A stretch of 64,000 bases of DNA, taken from Strobilurus pachycystidiatus (taxonomy: Eukaryota; Basidiomycota; Agaricomycetes; Agaricales; Physalacriaceae). The position numbers and the translations under genes were made by a program. The stretch is from NCBI GenBank assembly GCA_019915135.1, contig JAHLMK010000003.1, forward strand, positions 2,666,001-2,730,000, read 5' to 3'. The notes beneath the pieces were generated by a model that saw only the letters and a list, made by a program, of their open reading frames with translations, had not been told where the DNA came from and did not search any database. Shown here piece after piece: positions 10,706 through 23,345 of this stretch (position 1 is the first letter of the stretch; each line of letters opens with the position of its first letter).

Positions 10706-13700
10706 CTACAGGAGGCGATGGTAAGAGACCACAAGTATGGTATCGATTCGATGACTTACGGTTGATATAGTGGTTGAGAGAGCCGTTGCCCGCCATACAG
10801 CCGAGAAAATTGAGTAGCTCGTCCGCCATGTTGCGCCACGAGTGGTACGTCCGGATCCGCGACGTCCGCCAGACCGGCCAGAGAATGTGCGAGCTGTTTT
10901 TTCCACATCGCGTGCCAAGAGATCGCTGACTGTCTGCGCGATTTCTCCGGTGGCGATAGCAATGTCTGCACACAGCGTTGAGTATGGACGTCTGCGCAGA
11001 TGAAATGAAGGCTCTAACCTGTGCTTTGCTTTGCGACGAGCTCGATAGCTTTGGCCAAGCCTCGAAGTTGAGACTCCAAGCTATCCAAGTAGGTCTTCTG
11101 TCAATTGTGCCCCACCTCGTCTGTCTCGTTGATGTAAGTAGCGGTTTCGAAGCAAAGGGTAAGCGATCCCAGGTAATGGCATGTTTTCGTACTGCAGCTT
11201 TGTCGCCGACGGCACTCTTCTTCCCGAGCACAAATATGGAGCATTTGCTGTGACCAAATTAGGGAGAGACAGAGAGGAGATGCATGAGACGTACTCTTCA
11301 GAAAGAAAGTAGAGTTGTTTGAGGGACGACTTCAGCAGCATGGCGATGCCGAAGACGGCCGTACTCCTGAACAGCGGCAGTCTTTCCTCCAGTGGTCTAT
11401 CGTCATGAGGTTGCTCGACGTCCTTTGCATCCTAAGTCAGCGGTCAAAAAAGTGCCATGCATCTGTGGAAAGACAAATCTCACGGCAGCTCGTATGTGAG
11501 AAAAAAGATGTTTCGGTGGACCGCCCTCTAGAATCAGCATCCCGGTCGTGGATAGGTAGGCGGTGATGGCCTTGAACACGATGAAAACCTCCTCCTGGGC
11601 CTTGTAGTCAAATGCAGAAATTGCCTGCCATGAACCGGGAAATTTGACGTCGTGCTGCGGAGAAGATGAGTTTGATCTCAATCCCGTTATTTAGTTCTGA
11701 GCTGGGAGCATTGGGCCGACGAGGATTCTTGAAAGACCTTCAGCAACGCCTTCAGATACTCCTGACGTGCAGGACGTTTCTCTCGACCGAGCGAATACCA
11801 CTCTTGGAGCAGCGCTAGTGGCGTGCTTTGGATGCGGAGACCTCTGACGTCTTCCGCGGCTTGCAAAGTTGCTTGATAATCGAAGGCAGCCTTCACACTG
11901 TGGAGGTAGTATTGATCAGGGTCATATGCTTGGCGTAACGTATGGCGTGCAAAGACGTCGCGCGACTGCTGAGCGGACCGTAGGGACTAGTCTCCAAAGC
12001 GACGATAACAGGGGAACGACTCCAGCGGATGAGCTAGACCCTGCTTGATCGTAAAGCTCAGGATGTCCACTGCAGCTGTCTGTATCTGTAGGTTATTTGA
12101 AAGAGCAGCTTGCAGGATATGAGGAAGATATCGCTGGAGCACCGCCGAGCTCACGCTAAAGAGGACAACGTTCAATTCTGGAATGACCATCCAGCATGAA
12201 CGCTCACCAGAATTCGTGTAGCTGTCTGTGTTGCCGATGAGTTTTTCCATATTGACCGTCGTAGGCTTCGCTGCCTTCTTCGAGTGCTCTTTCTCCTTCT
12301 CAGAATGTTTGGTAGCTTCCGAGATCAGGAACTATTGAAGAAGTCTCAACAACTTTCCGCAAGTTTCACTGTCTGTCGAACCGAAAATATCATCATGATA
12401 CGGGCAGACTCCTCTAGCGTCATGAGCGTGGACTGAGCCCGGAAGAGTGAACCTGGACATAATTCGTTGGCCCGGACATCAAAGATGAATGTGGAAATCG
12501 CTTACCGAGACACTGAAGTAGGCGTCCACGAAGCTGGGCCTCTTCACTATGTTTCTCATACAAAGTGAGGAGACTGGTGTATATATGCTCGTTGATATAT
12601 TTCTTCAGGATATGTCGTGAGATCAATGCATTGATACGAAGGACTGTACTGACCTCGGTCATGAAATTCAACTCTTTCGCCATGGCCTCGTTGTCTTTCC
12701 GAAGTGCTTCGAAATTGAAGTGCTCGCCGAGAAGGGAAACAATCATTACGAGCATTGTCAGACCTTTGACTTCGGCCGCTCCCAAGGGTTGCGTTGCGGG
12801 CCTCTTGACGAACTGTTGAGGACGCCCTGTCAAGCAAGTCAGCCTATACGACGCAACATAGTTGATCTTGAAGAGATACCGACCATTGCAAGATTTCAGC
12901 AAACCTACGAGACGAATGAAATCTTTTGTAACATTCTGGACCACGGAACACATCGTATACCGATTCCTGCACAACCTTGTCAACGACGACGGTCATAGGA
13001 GGTAGTCATCCCTACCTGTATTATTATACCGCCACCCGGCGGCTTGATGATCATGGGTTGAAGAGCCGATTGCAGTTCTTGTCCAAATTTGGTCGTGGTT
13101 CGAGGCATGTGTGGTATCGCAGCGCGGAATATCTTCAGCAGGTACTCTGTCTGCGCCCGCTCCTCAGCCTAAATGGAGTTGAGATGAAGCACTCCTCGCG
13201 CTCAAGAGACTCACATTAGTCGGGTTCGTCAGGTACGAAGGTAATGTTGAAGCATTAGTTCCCGAAAGGACGGCAGGGTACGCTGATACGAAAAGGTATA
13301 TCGTCTTGATGCAGTTGATCACGGTCTACTCGAAGAGTCAGTTGTAGCGTCTTGTCGAGACACCCGAGACTCACGAAGCCAGGCAGGTCTGATGCATCAA
13401 CCAAGCCAGCGATGAGGGTTTCGCATATCTCGGAGTATCACCCATGCAACGCAGAAATGTCATGTTGACTCTCTTTACTGGATATGATGGTATGAAGGAC
13501 GTATTCCAGAGGCGACTGCCGATCCTTGAAATTGCTGGACGCTCATGATCACTGTGACTTTCGACAGTAACGTAGTCTTGTCATCCGGAACATTTGACCG
13601 TCCCTTCATCACTGACGGTAGCGCAGTAGAAGTAGGGAACCAAAGCTCTTCGATGGTCTTGAGAGCCAAGTCCTTGACAGTTTCATCTTCGTCCAGCATC

Positions 13701-16443
13701 CGCAACACCATGCGAGTGCCTATCTCAGCTTGTTGGACGCTATCCAGCGTAACGCCATAGTATCCCTTGAGAGGCTTGATGACTCTCTTCCTGACGGCGA
13801 GACCAGTGTCCTGAAACATCGTCAATCGACAAGACACATGCTGATGCCAGATGAACCTTACAGCGATACGTTCGGTGATCTTCGTGAAATACCCGCTGGC
13901 TACCTCCGGACTGTCGATCATGTACTTGTCAATCAGCTCAACGGCGGCATCGCGCACAGCAGCAAAGTTATCCAACAAGTAAATTTCGATACCCGTGCGA
14001 ACCGATGGCTGTGCTAAAATTGTCGTCGCTGAGAACGATTTGGCCTAATACTTTGAGCGCCTTCGTTCGCATGCAGATCGCGGATGCGTCCAGTGATACC
14101 AAGATGACATCGAGAATTGGATTGAAAGAATTGCGAAGACTCCGAATGGTCCCGGTTTCCTCTGCGTACCGATCGATCCTGGGCCCTGGCAACCTATGTG
14201 AGCTACAAATTGTTGTTGAGTCCTCTGAGGGAACGGGCGACAGCGAAGTACTTACCCAACGTCAAATACTTCGTAGTGTTGATCCTTACTGAGGCTCCGC
14301 AAAGCATTCTTCAGTTTGCTACCGAAAGGCTGCATGACTTGGCTCGCCGCCGAGTGTTCATCGATGGACATGGCGGCTTCTACATGCTTGGAAGAGGTGG
14401 CGAGCTCGTTGCCAAATGTTGCTGCTGTCAGCTCTTGTGCACTCTACGCAAACAGAATGAAGATTTGTCCAGCAGAAGGTTATATAGCGACTCACATCGT
14501 AAGCCTGAGCCTCAGTTGAGCGCTTCAGAACATGTGTCGAAACATCTTGATGGAAAGAGATGAGTTTCTCGAGTGCCTTCATATCAACGCGACTAGTTGT
14601 CTTGCGACGCTACGTCGGTACGAGCGTCCACATTATTGACGATGAGGTTACCTCATCCAAAGGTTTGAGCAGCCTAGACTTCTGAGTGCCGCTCTGAACC
14701 TTGAGTACGCTCGTTCGGATCTTCGCAGCAATTACTCCTAAGCGATCTAGCGTTATAGTCTTGATGGCGTTGTTGTCAGCTTAAGCATCCTTCGACTCTT
14801 TGATGTCGTCCAAAGCATTGACCTGATTAGATTCAGAACGAAGCCAAACCAACACTTTCCTCGATGTCTGCGTACCATGACTTTCGACGCGACACTGAGG
14901 GACACTGAGGAAGACTGGCGGCGGGCCATTCAGGGCAATTAAGGACCACGAGCACGTCCTGAAGCAGATTGTCGAAGATCTGACGGTATTTGGCTTCAAT
15001 GGAATTCTTGGTTGCCTTGCCTGTACCAGATCGTCGAGTCAAGAAGAAGAAGATGGCCTTTGCCGCCTTCGTCGCCGAATCCGAACCAGACGAATATAGA
15101 GCGATTTCCTGCTCCTAATAAGTGACCATCAAAAGCACGAAAACAAGCGCCCATACCTGGTTGTCGTGCTCGTCCAAGAAGGGCTCCTGCTTGATGATCT
15201 GACTTTCGTTCATATACTCTTGCCGTCTAAGAGCAAACTTCTGCACCCTGGCAGCCTCTATCCTCCTCGCCGCAATACGAACGTCGTGAGCGGATGTCTG
15301 CACTAACTGCAAGTGCAATGCCGAAACCGTCCTTATTGACCGCCCGTCCCTAAGCCTGAACCGACGTCAGATGCATTCAGAGGGATTGAAGAGAAGCGGC
15401 GTACCTGAATTGCCCAGCTTTCTGTTTTGAATCTGAGCGCTTGATGAGATAGCAATATCACCTCGATAATCCAAGATCGTTGCTCCTCGTGACTGGCAAA
15501 TATACTGCGAACCAAAGTGAGCGCATCCAGTCGGAATCCCCTCATTGCACTTTTGCCAAACGTCTTGATCACGTTATCCACTGCCTTGTCCTTTTCCCCT
15601 CGACCCTCCTCGGCACCCGCCTCCACAACGAAGAAAGGGCCGATGGCTATGTAAACCGCTGAAATGATGATGGAATCCGACATCGTTACGCTCTCGGCAT
15701 CGCCATTCACCAACGAGTTGATTCGGGGCATTGTCGACGATAAGTCTGGAAGATCTCCGGCATGGCCTTATTCGTGACGTTGTCCTTCATCGCATAGGCC
15801 GATAGGGGTTCGCAGTCTCCAGAGTCGATTCAACGAAGGGATAGATAATCTGATTCAGCTGGGTTTTTACTGTGGCCATACAGGATGTTATGAGCTCCTC
15901 AGAGTAAAACTTGACGGCAAGTAAGCATCGAAGAATGGGAAATATAGAACATGCATGCCTCCTTCGACAATCGATCGCTACCAAGCAGAGTCATACAGCA
16001 CTCCGCCGCAAGAACAGCATCCCTGGCATGCTCGACCTGCAAAGCTACTTTCTCAAAATCGATAGCAGCAGGTTCTTGCTTTTCGACAACTATATGCCAT
16101 CTGGATGGTTTTCCTCTTCTTCCACAGGCGTCTTCGACTTTCGCGTCCGCGCCTGTTTCTTCGGGCTCAGGCTCGCCGTCTTTCTAGACGACAGCGCGAC
16201 ATCCGTCCAAGCAAAAGGATCCACATCTTCGCCCAGCTTCACGATGACAGTAGAACGAGCGTCGTACTGATATGTGGCGAAAGCCGGGTAGAATACATCG
16301 AGGTAGTCACGCGAGTGCGCAACGGTACGAGCTGCAACAGAGGATAAGTTATGTATACTTGGAAAGATTGGAACAGATGCCTTCCCGAAGCGGCCCAGAA
16401 TTCCAACCCCTTTCATCCTCGAAATTCGACGTCGAACAATCAA
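10706..16443 (-). pseudogene. SCC2: SCC2/Mis4 (NIPBL) cohesin-loader homologue, N-terminally truncated and frameshifted
   Basis: SCC2 with its partner SCC4 loads the cohesin ring onto chromosomes in the nucleus. The reverse strand encodes, in the correct family order: a region near 16,100 with VDPFAW and [28 protein letters not shown] (about 15,850); [19 protein letters not shown] (15,680); [17 protein letters not shown] (15,300); the [16 protein letters not shown] block (14,950); a HEAT segment [14 protein letters not shown] with [16 protein letters not shown] (13,950-13,750); [15 protein letters not shown] (12,010); LALLQEWYSLGREKRPARQ (11,800); and the QEEVFIVFKAITAYLSTTGM block (11,600). 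Many introns separate these. At least two frame breaks are visible, near 12,007-12,016 (one extra base after LESFP) and near 11,611-11,625 (before the FDYK block). The N-terminal several hundred residues expected upstream are replaced by the tandem array. Identity is strong; loss of function is inferred, and assembly error is the alternative. Confidence 0.8.
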
Positions 16444-16479
16444 CTAGACGTCCTTAGCCATGTTCAGAGCAGTCCGTGG

Positions 16480-18510
16480 AGGATATAACTTCGACGGCAG
16501 GTCAGTTGTGGACTTCGCAAGAATCTTACGGATACTCGCCTTCCCGATAAACCCCATAGGTCACCCCACTTTCTCCTTTCCAAATTGACTTTGGACGTTC
16601 ATTTGGACGTCTACGGGCACATGATGAGCCATCGACGATAAAGACACCTTCACTCGTTCATGAGTTACCGACTTCGAAACATTCGAACATATGGTTACCT
16701 TTGTGGAAGGGTCCAGGAATGATACCCCTCGTTTCACCCCACGCTCGCGCTCGGCTGTCACCTAGAGACCGTTGGACTTGTTCAGAGCCATCGGTGATGG
16801 ATATAACTTCAACAGATGGTGAGTTACGGAAGATCGAAACAATCAGAGACAAACTTACCTACCATAAGGTTACACCCTATATCTCCCTCCCAAGTCGAGT
16901 ACGGACGTTCACTTAGGCCTTCTTGGGGACCCACTGTCCCATCGTTGGGCTGTATAAATTCAAGGGAAGTTCAAATACTGAATTTGAAAGCATCGACTAC
17001 ATACTGACCTGGCCGTTGAACCACAGACCCACAGCGCCCTTCGCGCTGCTATATCGGGCTTGGAGGTTCAATTCAAGGTCCTTGGGCACCTAATACACCT
17101 TCACTTGTACATCACTTACGCCAGTTCGAGACAATCGAACGCATACTCACCTGCCCAAGCCACCACAGAGTGACCCCCTCTTTCTCACTCCAGAAGCGAG
17201 CTTGAAGCTTCAATTACATGTCTTTTGACATCTACTGAGCCCTTCGCAATCAAATCACCTTCAATTGTTCGGGAGTTACGGAAGTTCGAACGAATCAAAC
17301 CCAAATGACCTCCCGAAGCACCATAGAATCACAGTCTAACTTCCTCCCAGAACGAGTGCGGAAGTTCATGCAAATCTCCCTGGGCACTTTATGAGCCATC
17401 CATGGTGTATATAACTTCTTTTGTTATTGAGTCACTGAGTTCGGAACAATTGTACACATACTCACCTCCCCGATGAACCATACAGTCACCCCCCCCCCCT
17501 TCTTATGGGCACCCACTGAGCCATCCGTGGGGTGTATAACCTCAACGTAAGTTCGGTTACGGAGTTCCAGAGAATCGGCCACGAAATTACCTTCCCGAAG
17601 CACCACAGGTTCACACTCTCTTTCTCCGTCCCATATCGAAATGGGAGGTTCGATTAGATGTCGTTGGGCATCTACTGGGCCATTCTCGATCAGAACACCT
17701 TCGATTGTTCGTGAGTTACGAAACATCGAATTTGAACACATACTTACCTCCCCGAAACGCCACAGATTCACACTCTCTTTCCCCGACCCATATCGAGCTA
17801 GGAGGTTCGATGAGATGTCGTTGGGCATCTACTGAGCATCCTCAATCAAGACACCTTCAGTTGTTCGTGAGTTACGAAACCTCGAAATAATTGGACACGA
17901 ACTTACCTCCTCGAATCACCACAGATTCACAGCGTCCTTCTCCCTTCGATCTCGAACTGGGAGGTTCGATTAAATGTCGTTGGGCATCTACGGAGCCAAC
18001 GACGATTAAAACACCTTCCCCCGTTCGTGAGTTACGCAAGTTCGTCAGAATCGCACACAAACTTACCTCGTCGAAACATCACAGAACCACTCTCTCTTGT
18101 TCCGTCCCCTATCGAGCTGGGATTAGATGTCGTTGGGCATCTACTGAGCCATCTAGGATAGAAACACCTTCAATTGTTCCTGAGTTACGAAACCTCGAAG
18201 GAATTGGACACGAGCTTACCTCCCCGAATGACCACAGAACCACAGCGTCTTTCTCACATCGATATGCGGCTAGAAGGTTCAATCACATGACCTAGTGCAC
18301 CTACTGAGCCATCCACCACCACAGAGACTCAAATGTATGCCCTTGGGTTTCTACTGGGCACATACATACCTGCCCGTTGACCCGTCGAACTGGCACAGCG
18401 TTTTTCTCCCCGCAATATCGAACTTGGACGTTCACTGAGATGTCTTTGGGCTGTTACTGAGCCATCCACCCTGAGAGACCTTCAATTGGTCATGAGTTAC
18501 GGAAGTTTAA
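16480..18510 (-). repeat. Tandem array of ~13 exon-plus-intron units (~155 bp each)
   Basis: Units recur at about 16526, 16690, 16856, 17006, 17146, 17306, 17459, 17586, 17742, 17902, 18060, 18213 and 18366. On the reverse strand each has a coding-like block ending in a GT donor (mostly GTAAGT or GTGAGT), a ~70-nt intron-like block containing AACTCACGAACAATTGAAGG, and a CAG or TAG acceptor. The best-preserved block (17089-17009) is 81 nt, phase 0 at both ends, reads VPKDLELNLQARY…GLWFNGQ and has no stop. Most other copies carry one stop or shifted frame at the same sites. The array therefore looks like a protein-repeat gene grown by exon duplication and now decaying. The encoded repeat family is unknown. 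Confidence 0.7.
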
Positions 18511-18519
18511 GCATTGCAC

Positions 18520-19050
18520 TCAAGGCCCGGAATAAGCGTTGTAAGCCCCGGCTGCGCGGACAAGGTCGCGCGTCCTTTGCCGTGAAGTAGGAGGGGCCCC
18601 GCCTACCCTGCGGCCGAGAGAGAGCCGAGAAGCGGGCGGCATCGTCTTTGCAGAGGTCGTGGGTCTAGAGAATGCTTGGGGAAGGGTTTTGGAGATCTTT
18701 CTGCGCGAGCAGGCAGTCTGGTCTGTCTCCTGGCCTGTTGGGACTGCCGCAATGATCAGAACAGACATGGGAAAGGCAAAGAGGGCGCGCACACTGCAGT
18801 CCGGCCACGCAAAGGTATCAGTTTCTCGTCCATATCTGTCGCCTGGAGGTATCCCTACGCATGAGGTCGCGCGTCCTGTGCCGTGAGGGCTGCTGCAGCT
18901 CTCGGAGAGTGGATTGAACCAGCTCGAGATGCATGGAGGTGGGTTTGGCCATGAGCACATAGCAACTGCTAGTCCAGAATACGTTAACAAAAGCTCCGAG
19001 TCTTGGAGGACACTCAATACCCGATGTTTCCAACGACCGTCATAATTCAT
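18520..19050 (-). CDS. Doubtful unknown reverse-strand coding region
   Basis: Two overlapping reverse frames are open. One (19050-18520) ends ARDLVRAAGAYNAYSGP-like and holds a hydrophobic stretch (ALFAFPMSVLIIAAVP). The other (19033-18818) reads FVNVFWTSSCYVLMAKP. One of them may be the first or last exon of the gene that carried the tandem array, since it lies on the same strand just beyond it. No family recognised. Confidence 0.25.
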   Translation of the reverse strand: MNYDGRWKHRVLSVLQDSELLLTYSGLAVAMCSWPNPPPCISSWFNPLSESCSSPHGTGRATSCVGIPPGDRYGRETDTFAWPDCSVRALFAFPMSVLIIAAVPTGQETDQTACSRRKISKTLPQAFSRPTTSAKTMPPASRLSLGRRVGGAPPTSRQRTRDLVRAAGAYNAYSGP

Positions 19051-19242
19051 TCGCGGTCCTTGACACCTTCAACCCCGGATTTTTCGGGTTGGAAAGAGTC
19101 CAGCTCGGTGGAAAAAAATACATGTACTTACAGCTCGATATTCGTGGAGAGCTTCCGGCGAAGAAGTACCGGGCAGATGATGGAACGAAGACAAGGCGAA
19201 AAGGCCCACATGTATTCGCCAGCGCCAACCAATCCTGCTGGG

Positions 19243-19274
19243 GACGTTAAATCCGAGAATCCGGACTTAACGTC
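19243..19274. other. Imperfect 32-bp inverted repeat
   Basis: GACGTTAA and TCCG on the left pair with CGGA and TTAACGTC on the right, leaving a short centre. A related motif (CCGGATTTAACG) occurs near 25,788. It lies about 250 bp upstream of the SPT5-like start codon and could be a regulatory palindrome or an element scar. Confidence 0.35.
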
Positions 19275-19520
19275 GCAGTGCCGACTTGCCTATGTGCTCG
19301 CGACGCACGTGATCCTTTCCCGCTTGCTTACCTGCCGCTAGGACATTAAGCAGTACTAGTAGTAGTAGCAGCGGGAACAGGCAGGTAAGTGCCCACCCGC
19401 CCATTGTGGAGTAGGATAGATGCATTATACAATGGGTTAAAACGGAAATCTGAATCAGTGAAAGTCTGGCAGCAGAAGAATGCAGGGAGAGTCTAGGTCA
19501 CTGATATGAATTTCTTCTAG

Positions 19521-22500
19521 ATGGATCTTAGCGAACTATTCGACGTCGAGGCTGAGGAGTCTGTTGCAGATGGGGAGGATGAGGTAGATGATGAGGATGG
19601 TTTGGAAGGTGTGTGAACCACTGGACGTCGTGAACCACTGGAGGTCGTGAACCACTGGACGTCGCGCACCAAACTTACTTAGCCTATGACATCTCAGGTT
19701 TCATTGACGACGGAGCCAACCTTCGACCCTCACGACCCTCACAACGTCGAAGCAACCCCTCAAAGCTGCAATCCCCTTCATTCCCAACTCTCCCTCTACC
19801 GCAATCAGACGCCTCTCATGACAAACACGGCTGGGTTGACCATCTCGCGGTGAGATACGCGTCGGGGCAGGGCCGGACTTTGCAAAGACCTTCTTTGCCC
19901 ATGGATGACACCGACTGCCCTCTGGGAAAACAACTCCTGGAGCGGGTCTACACAGACATATATATCTCTATCGTTCTTCTGTATTGCAAGGTTGGTCCGT
20001 TTCTCGCAAATCTTCGGATGCGCTCAACTCCCATTTCAAGACCGGCTGCAAAGCCGCAGTGTTATCACGCCTTGTCGAGGTGCAGACTGATCGCGTCGAG
20101 TTGAACATCCTCCAAGCTGTTTCCCACCCTCTCATGGACGGCGTCTTCCTGATTCTGGAGCGCGACTTTAATCCCCAGATTGGCTACGTGCTCCAGTCAA
20201 TCCCTGCCTGTGTCCGTTCTAGCTTCTTCCCGGCTGCAATGCGCTCCATCGGCAATCCTCCTCCTAATCCCCCTCGCTGGCGTCCGTTTCGTGTTTATAT
20301 CTCCGATGTTTCAAACCACGCCGCCTTCCTCAAAGTCATCAAAGCTCCCCCCATCCCCCAACTAGCCAGCAAGTGGGTTCAGATCCCAACGGGCTTGTAC
20401 AAAGGGGATGTCGGGCTTGTTACTCGTCAATACGTCTCTGATGAGGATGTTGCCAAGGCAGAAATTTTACGGAGGAGGATCGACAGAGCACAGCGCATGG
20501 CAGCGGATAAGAGGCAGGAGATTTGCGCTCTTAGATTGCAGCAACAGTCAGAGCTGGATCTTGCTCGGGAGAGGATTTCGAGGGATGTTGAGGCGAAGAA
20601 GCAGGAGGCGGGCCGGCCGCCTCAGACGGTTGACGCCCGTCGTGCTTGGCTGACGAAGAAGGCAGCTCTGGACGAGGAGGCGAAGAAGATCAAGGACGCT
20701 TATGCTGGAATGGAAGCGGAGGCGGCTCGTGTATTAGAGGGGAGACAAGCAGAAGTCCGCCAAATCGAAAACGACCGCGACAATATGCAGAATCAGCTTG
20801 AAACTCAGGATCCGCTGTGCTCCATTCTCGTTGTCCCTCGTCCGCCAACGTACGACTTCGATTTGATGCCGCAGGAGGGAGATATTTTGGAGGAAGGGGT
20901 GGGGGAGGCTGTCGGCGAGGCGCGGCCCGTGGCGGGGGAGAGGAGGAGGAAGAGGAAGAGGAAAGGGGGTGAACAAGACATTCGACGTCCACCTGCCCGA
21001 CTGGCACCACCAGGAAGTATTGCTCGGCCTGTCAAAGACCAAGAAGGGGAACTCCGCATCTATGAAGGCATCTCCCATCGTACCTTCGAGCACGATTTGG
21101 AGATCATCAATCTCCGTACCTCCGTCGTGAGACGTCATCTCACCAGTTACATCGACCCCTCTCTCCTCGATACCTTCCTCAGGTCGCAGCATCCCACGTT
21201 GTCTTCCATGAGCGCCAATCCAAACGCCTCATTCCCTCTTCCCTCGAACTGGTTCTTAGCGTTCGGGGACATCCTTGAAGACTTTGTGACAAAACAGTCA
21301 GGGACATACACCATATCCAGTCATTCATCGGCGACTGGCGTCGAGATCTTCGATGCTGATGGACAAGGCTTCTTCGTTCCCCGGCATCATCTCATGAAGG
21401 TGGTGCAAGTCGGCGATTTGGTCAAGTGTCGATTGTCGGACCAGGAGGATGTTGGACCAGGATTTGTTGTAGACATCTCGGAACAGGGCGGTCAACGGCA
21501 TGCAACAGTGATGCTGCATACTCTCACAATCATCGAGGATTGCGACGACGGTGATGCCGACGAGACTGATGTCGATGAGAGGAATCCCGAGAATAGGATT
21601 GTGTGTTTTCTATTTTCCCTGCTCCTGGACAGTGCACTGCTCATATCTCGCAGTCCCGCAACGAATGCGTCAAGCGCAACGTACGCGTCAAGAATAGTTA
21701 CGAAGTCAGCGTGCGTTTACAACTGCTCCTCCTCCCTAAGTGCATGCTCATTTCTCGCAGTCTCGCACAGTACATGTCAATACTGTTCGTGTCCTTGACC
21801 CTAACTGGTACGAGGAGACGACGAGTGAATCAGCTCCCTTCCTGGGACATACAGGACCGACTCCTTGGGTTGGACGGAAGGTCATGATTGACGCCGAAGG
21901 TGATGTACATCACAAAGAGCAAGCCATCGTTAAGGACGTCATCTTGGACCAGGAGGGAACGATTGCAGTCTCAAAGCGCTACAAGCCGGATGCTGTCATC
22001 ATCGACTGTTTCGAGAAAGTTCATGTGAATCCTCAGCCCATCAACGAGTCCGTTTACGCCAACGGCATCCGGATCGTAGTCCAGTTTACAACGGTCCGGG
22101 ACCACGTTGTTCATGAAACATACTACTACGAGCAAGTCCGCGATTGGGAGTATGTAGCCTAGAACTATTTCCTTGAGTTCAATACTGATGTGTTCCGACT
22201 TCAGAACTCGTTGGCCACTTTGTATCGCCTGCCCTCTCCGCCGGAATCAGGCCGCCTTTGAGGGACCGTTGGAGGTTAGACGCTTGGAATGGGGTGCCGA
22301 TCATCCCCCGTGGAATCCGGAGGACCTTGCCAAACGGTCTGGCTGGTATCGGAGAGATGAGCAGGAAGGAAAAGCTCTCCAGCGTGCCCAGGAAATCAGG
22401 TCGAATGATCCTACATTTCTCTCTCAACCTCCTCGAATGCCCCCACCACCCAATCCCCGCACTCCCCCTCCCGAACCGGCCAAGGCCCATCCCCACTGGC

Positions 22501-23069
22501 TGGAGAGCTCCCGTCTGCATGACATGCATGTTGAAGTCCTCTATAAAGTCATCGAGACAAACTCCCAGGGTGGTGTACAGAAAAAAAGGAGGAAGACAGA
22601 CGAAGGTGGCATCCGACTCATCGCCACTCGCACGGCTAATCCCAGCGGGTCGAATCCCCCCTACGTAGTCCTTCGCTGTGCCGTCCAAACCCTGCTGCCG
22701 CAGAAGAAAAGTTTTCTTGATGTGAACCTCTGCGAGCCCATTCACCCAGGCGGGCGTTTCGGCAATAATTACCGACTGTATGCATTTCGTGGGCTACACG
22801 AAGGGGAGTTCATGCGTCCAATTGCCCACCAGCGAGATACCGACGGGAAGCTTATGCATATGGGAATTTGGGTGGAAGCCCAGCCTGACGGAAAGGATTA
22901 TGCTAAGAAGGCCGTCGAGGGCAAACTGCAGACCATCATCTTTCGCGACGAAGACTGCGTCCTTATAAAGGACACAAGAGGCGAAATCCTCGAAAACGAT
23001 GAGTGGGGGAAAATGCGGCGGGGTGGAGAACTTGGGTGGGAGGACATCTGGAAAGAAAGGATGGTATAA
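19521..23069 (+). CDS. SPT5-like NGN/KOW-domain protein, 1,083 aa, six exons
   Basis: Spt5 proteins clamp RNA polymerase during elongation through an NGN domain and several KOW domains. Proposed exons: 19521-19608, 19698-19990, 20041-21600, 21654-21710, 21761-22149 and 22205-23069. They total 3,252 nt, exactly 1,084 codons. The N-terminus is acidic (MDLSELFDVEAEESV). An NGN-like region follows near residues 125-190 (TGCKAAVLSRLVEVQ, then GYVLQSIPACVRSSFF), then a KOW-like loop near residue 240 (GLYKGDVGLVTR). A long charged, probably coiled segment (about 250-400) leads to further KOW-like segments near 580 (VQVGDLVKCRLSDQED) and 705 (GRKVMIDAEGDVHH). The Pro-rich C-terminal part has PPRMPPPPNPRTPPPEP. 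It lacks the usual Spt5 C-terminal repeat tail, so I read it as a divergent paralogue rather than the housekeeping gene. No internal stop was found. Confidence 0.8.
19613..19663 (+). repeat. Three tandem 17-bp units inside intron 1 of the SPT5-like gene
   Basis: GTGAACCACTGGACGTC, repeated three times with one substitution. It fills most of the first half of the intron (19609-19697). Confidence 0.8.
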
Positions 23070-23224
23070 GTGTTTACACATAGACGAACCTTATATATTA
23101 GTGTATCGGTACTCAGGTGTAACATTGTATCAGTATCCATAATCATACTTCGTTATAGTAGCCCCCGTGGGACGGCAAGATCTCCGGAGGCCTCTGCGAT
23201 AGTTCCATCGTCCGGAGTGTGTTC

Positions 23225-23345
23225 ATGTAAGGTGAGCTGGTGTTTGGTTATAACGGAATCTGTAACTCACGAATCGTTGAAGTAGTAATCATCACCGGTG
23301 GTTCCAAAGATGGTCAACGAGGTCTCAGTGAACGGTCGATCTGCC
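23225..23345 (+). repeat. Stray copy of the exon-intron array unit
   Basis: The plus strand reads GTAAGGTGAGC…GGAATCTGTAACTCACGAATCGTTGAAG, then GGTGGTTCCAAAGATGGTC, matching the intron and following block of the 16.5-18.5 kb units (there on the minus strand). The peptide SRIVEVVIITGGSKDGQRG parallels PSVEVISITDGSEQVQRS in the array. It lies 160 bp after the SPT5-like stop codon. Confidence 0.55.

Noticed and set aside
16480..18510. CRISPR or simple satellite
   Set aside because: Units are diverged, about 155 bp, and carry aligned splice sites and a protein-like reading frame, unlike either.
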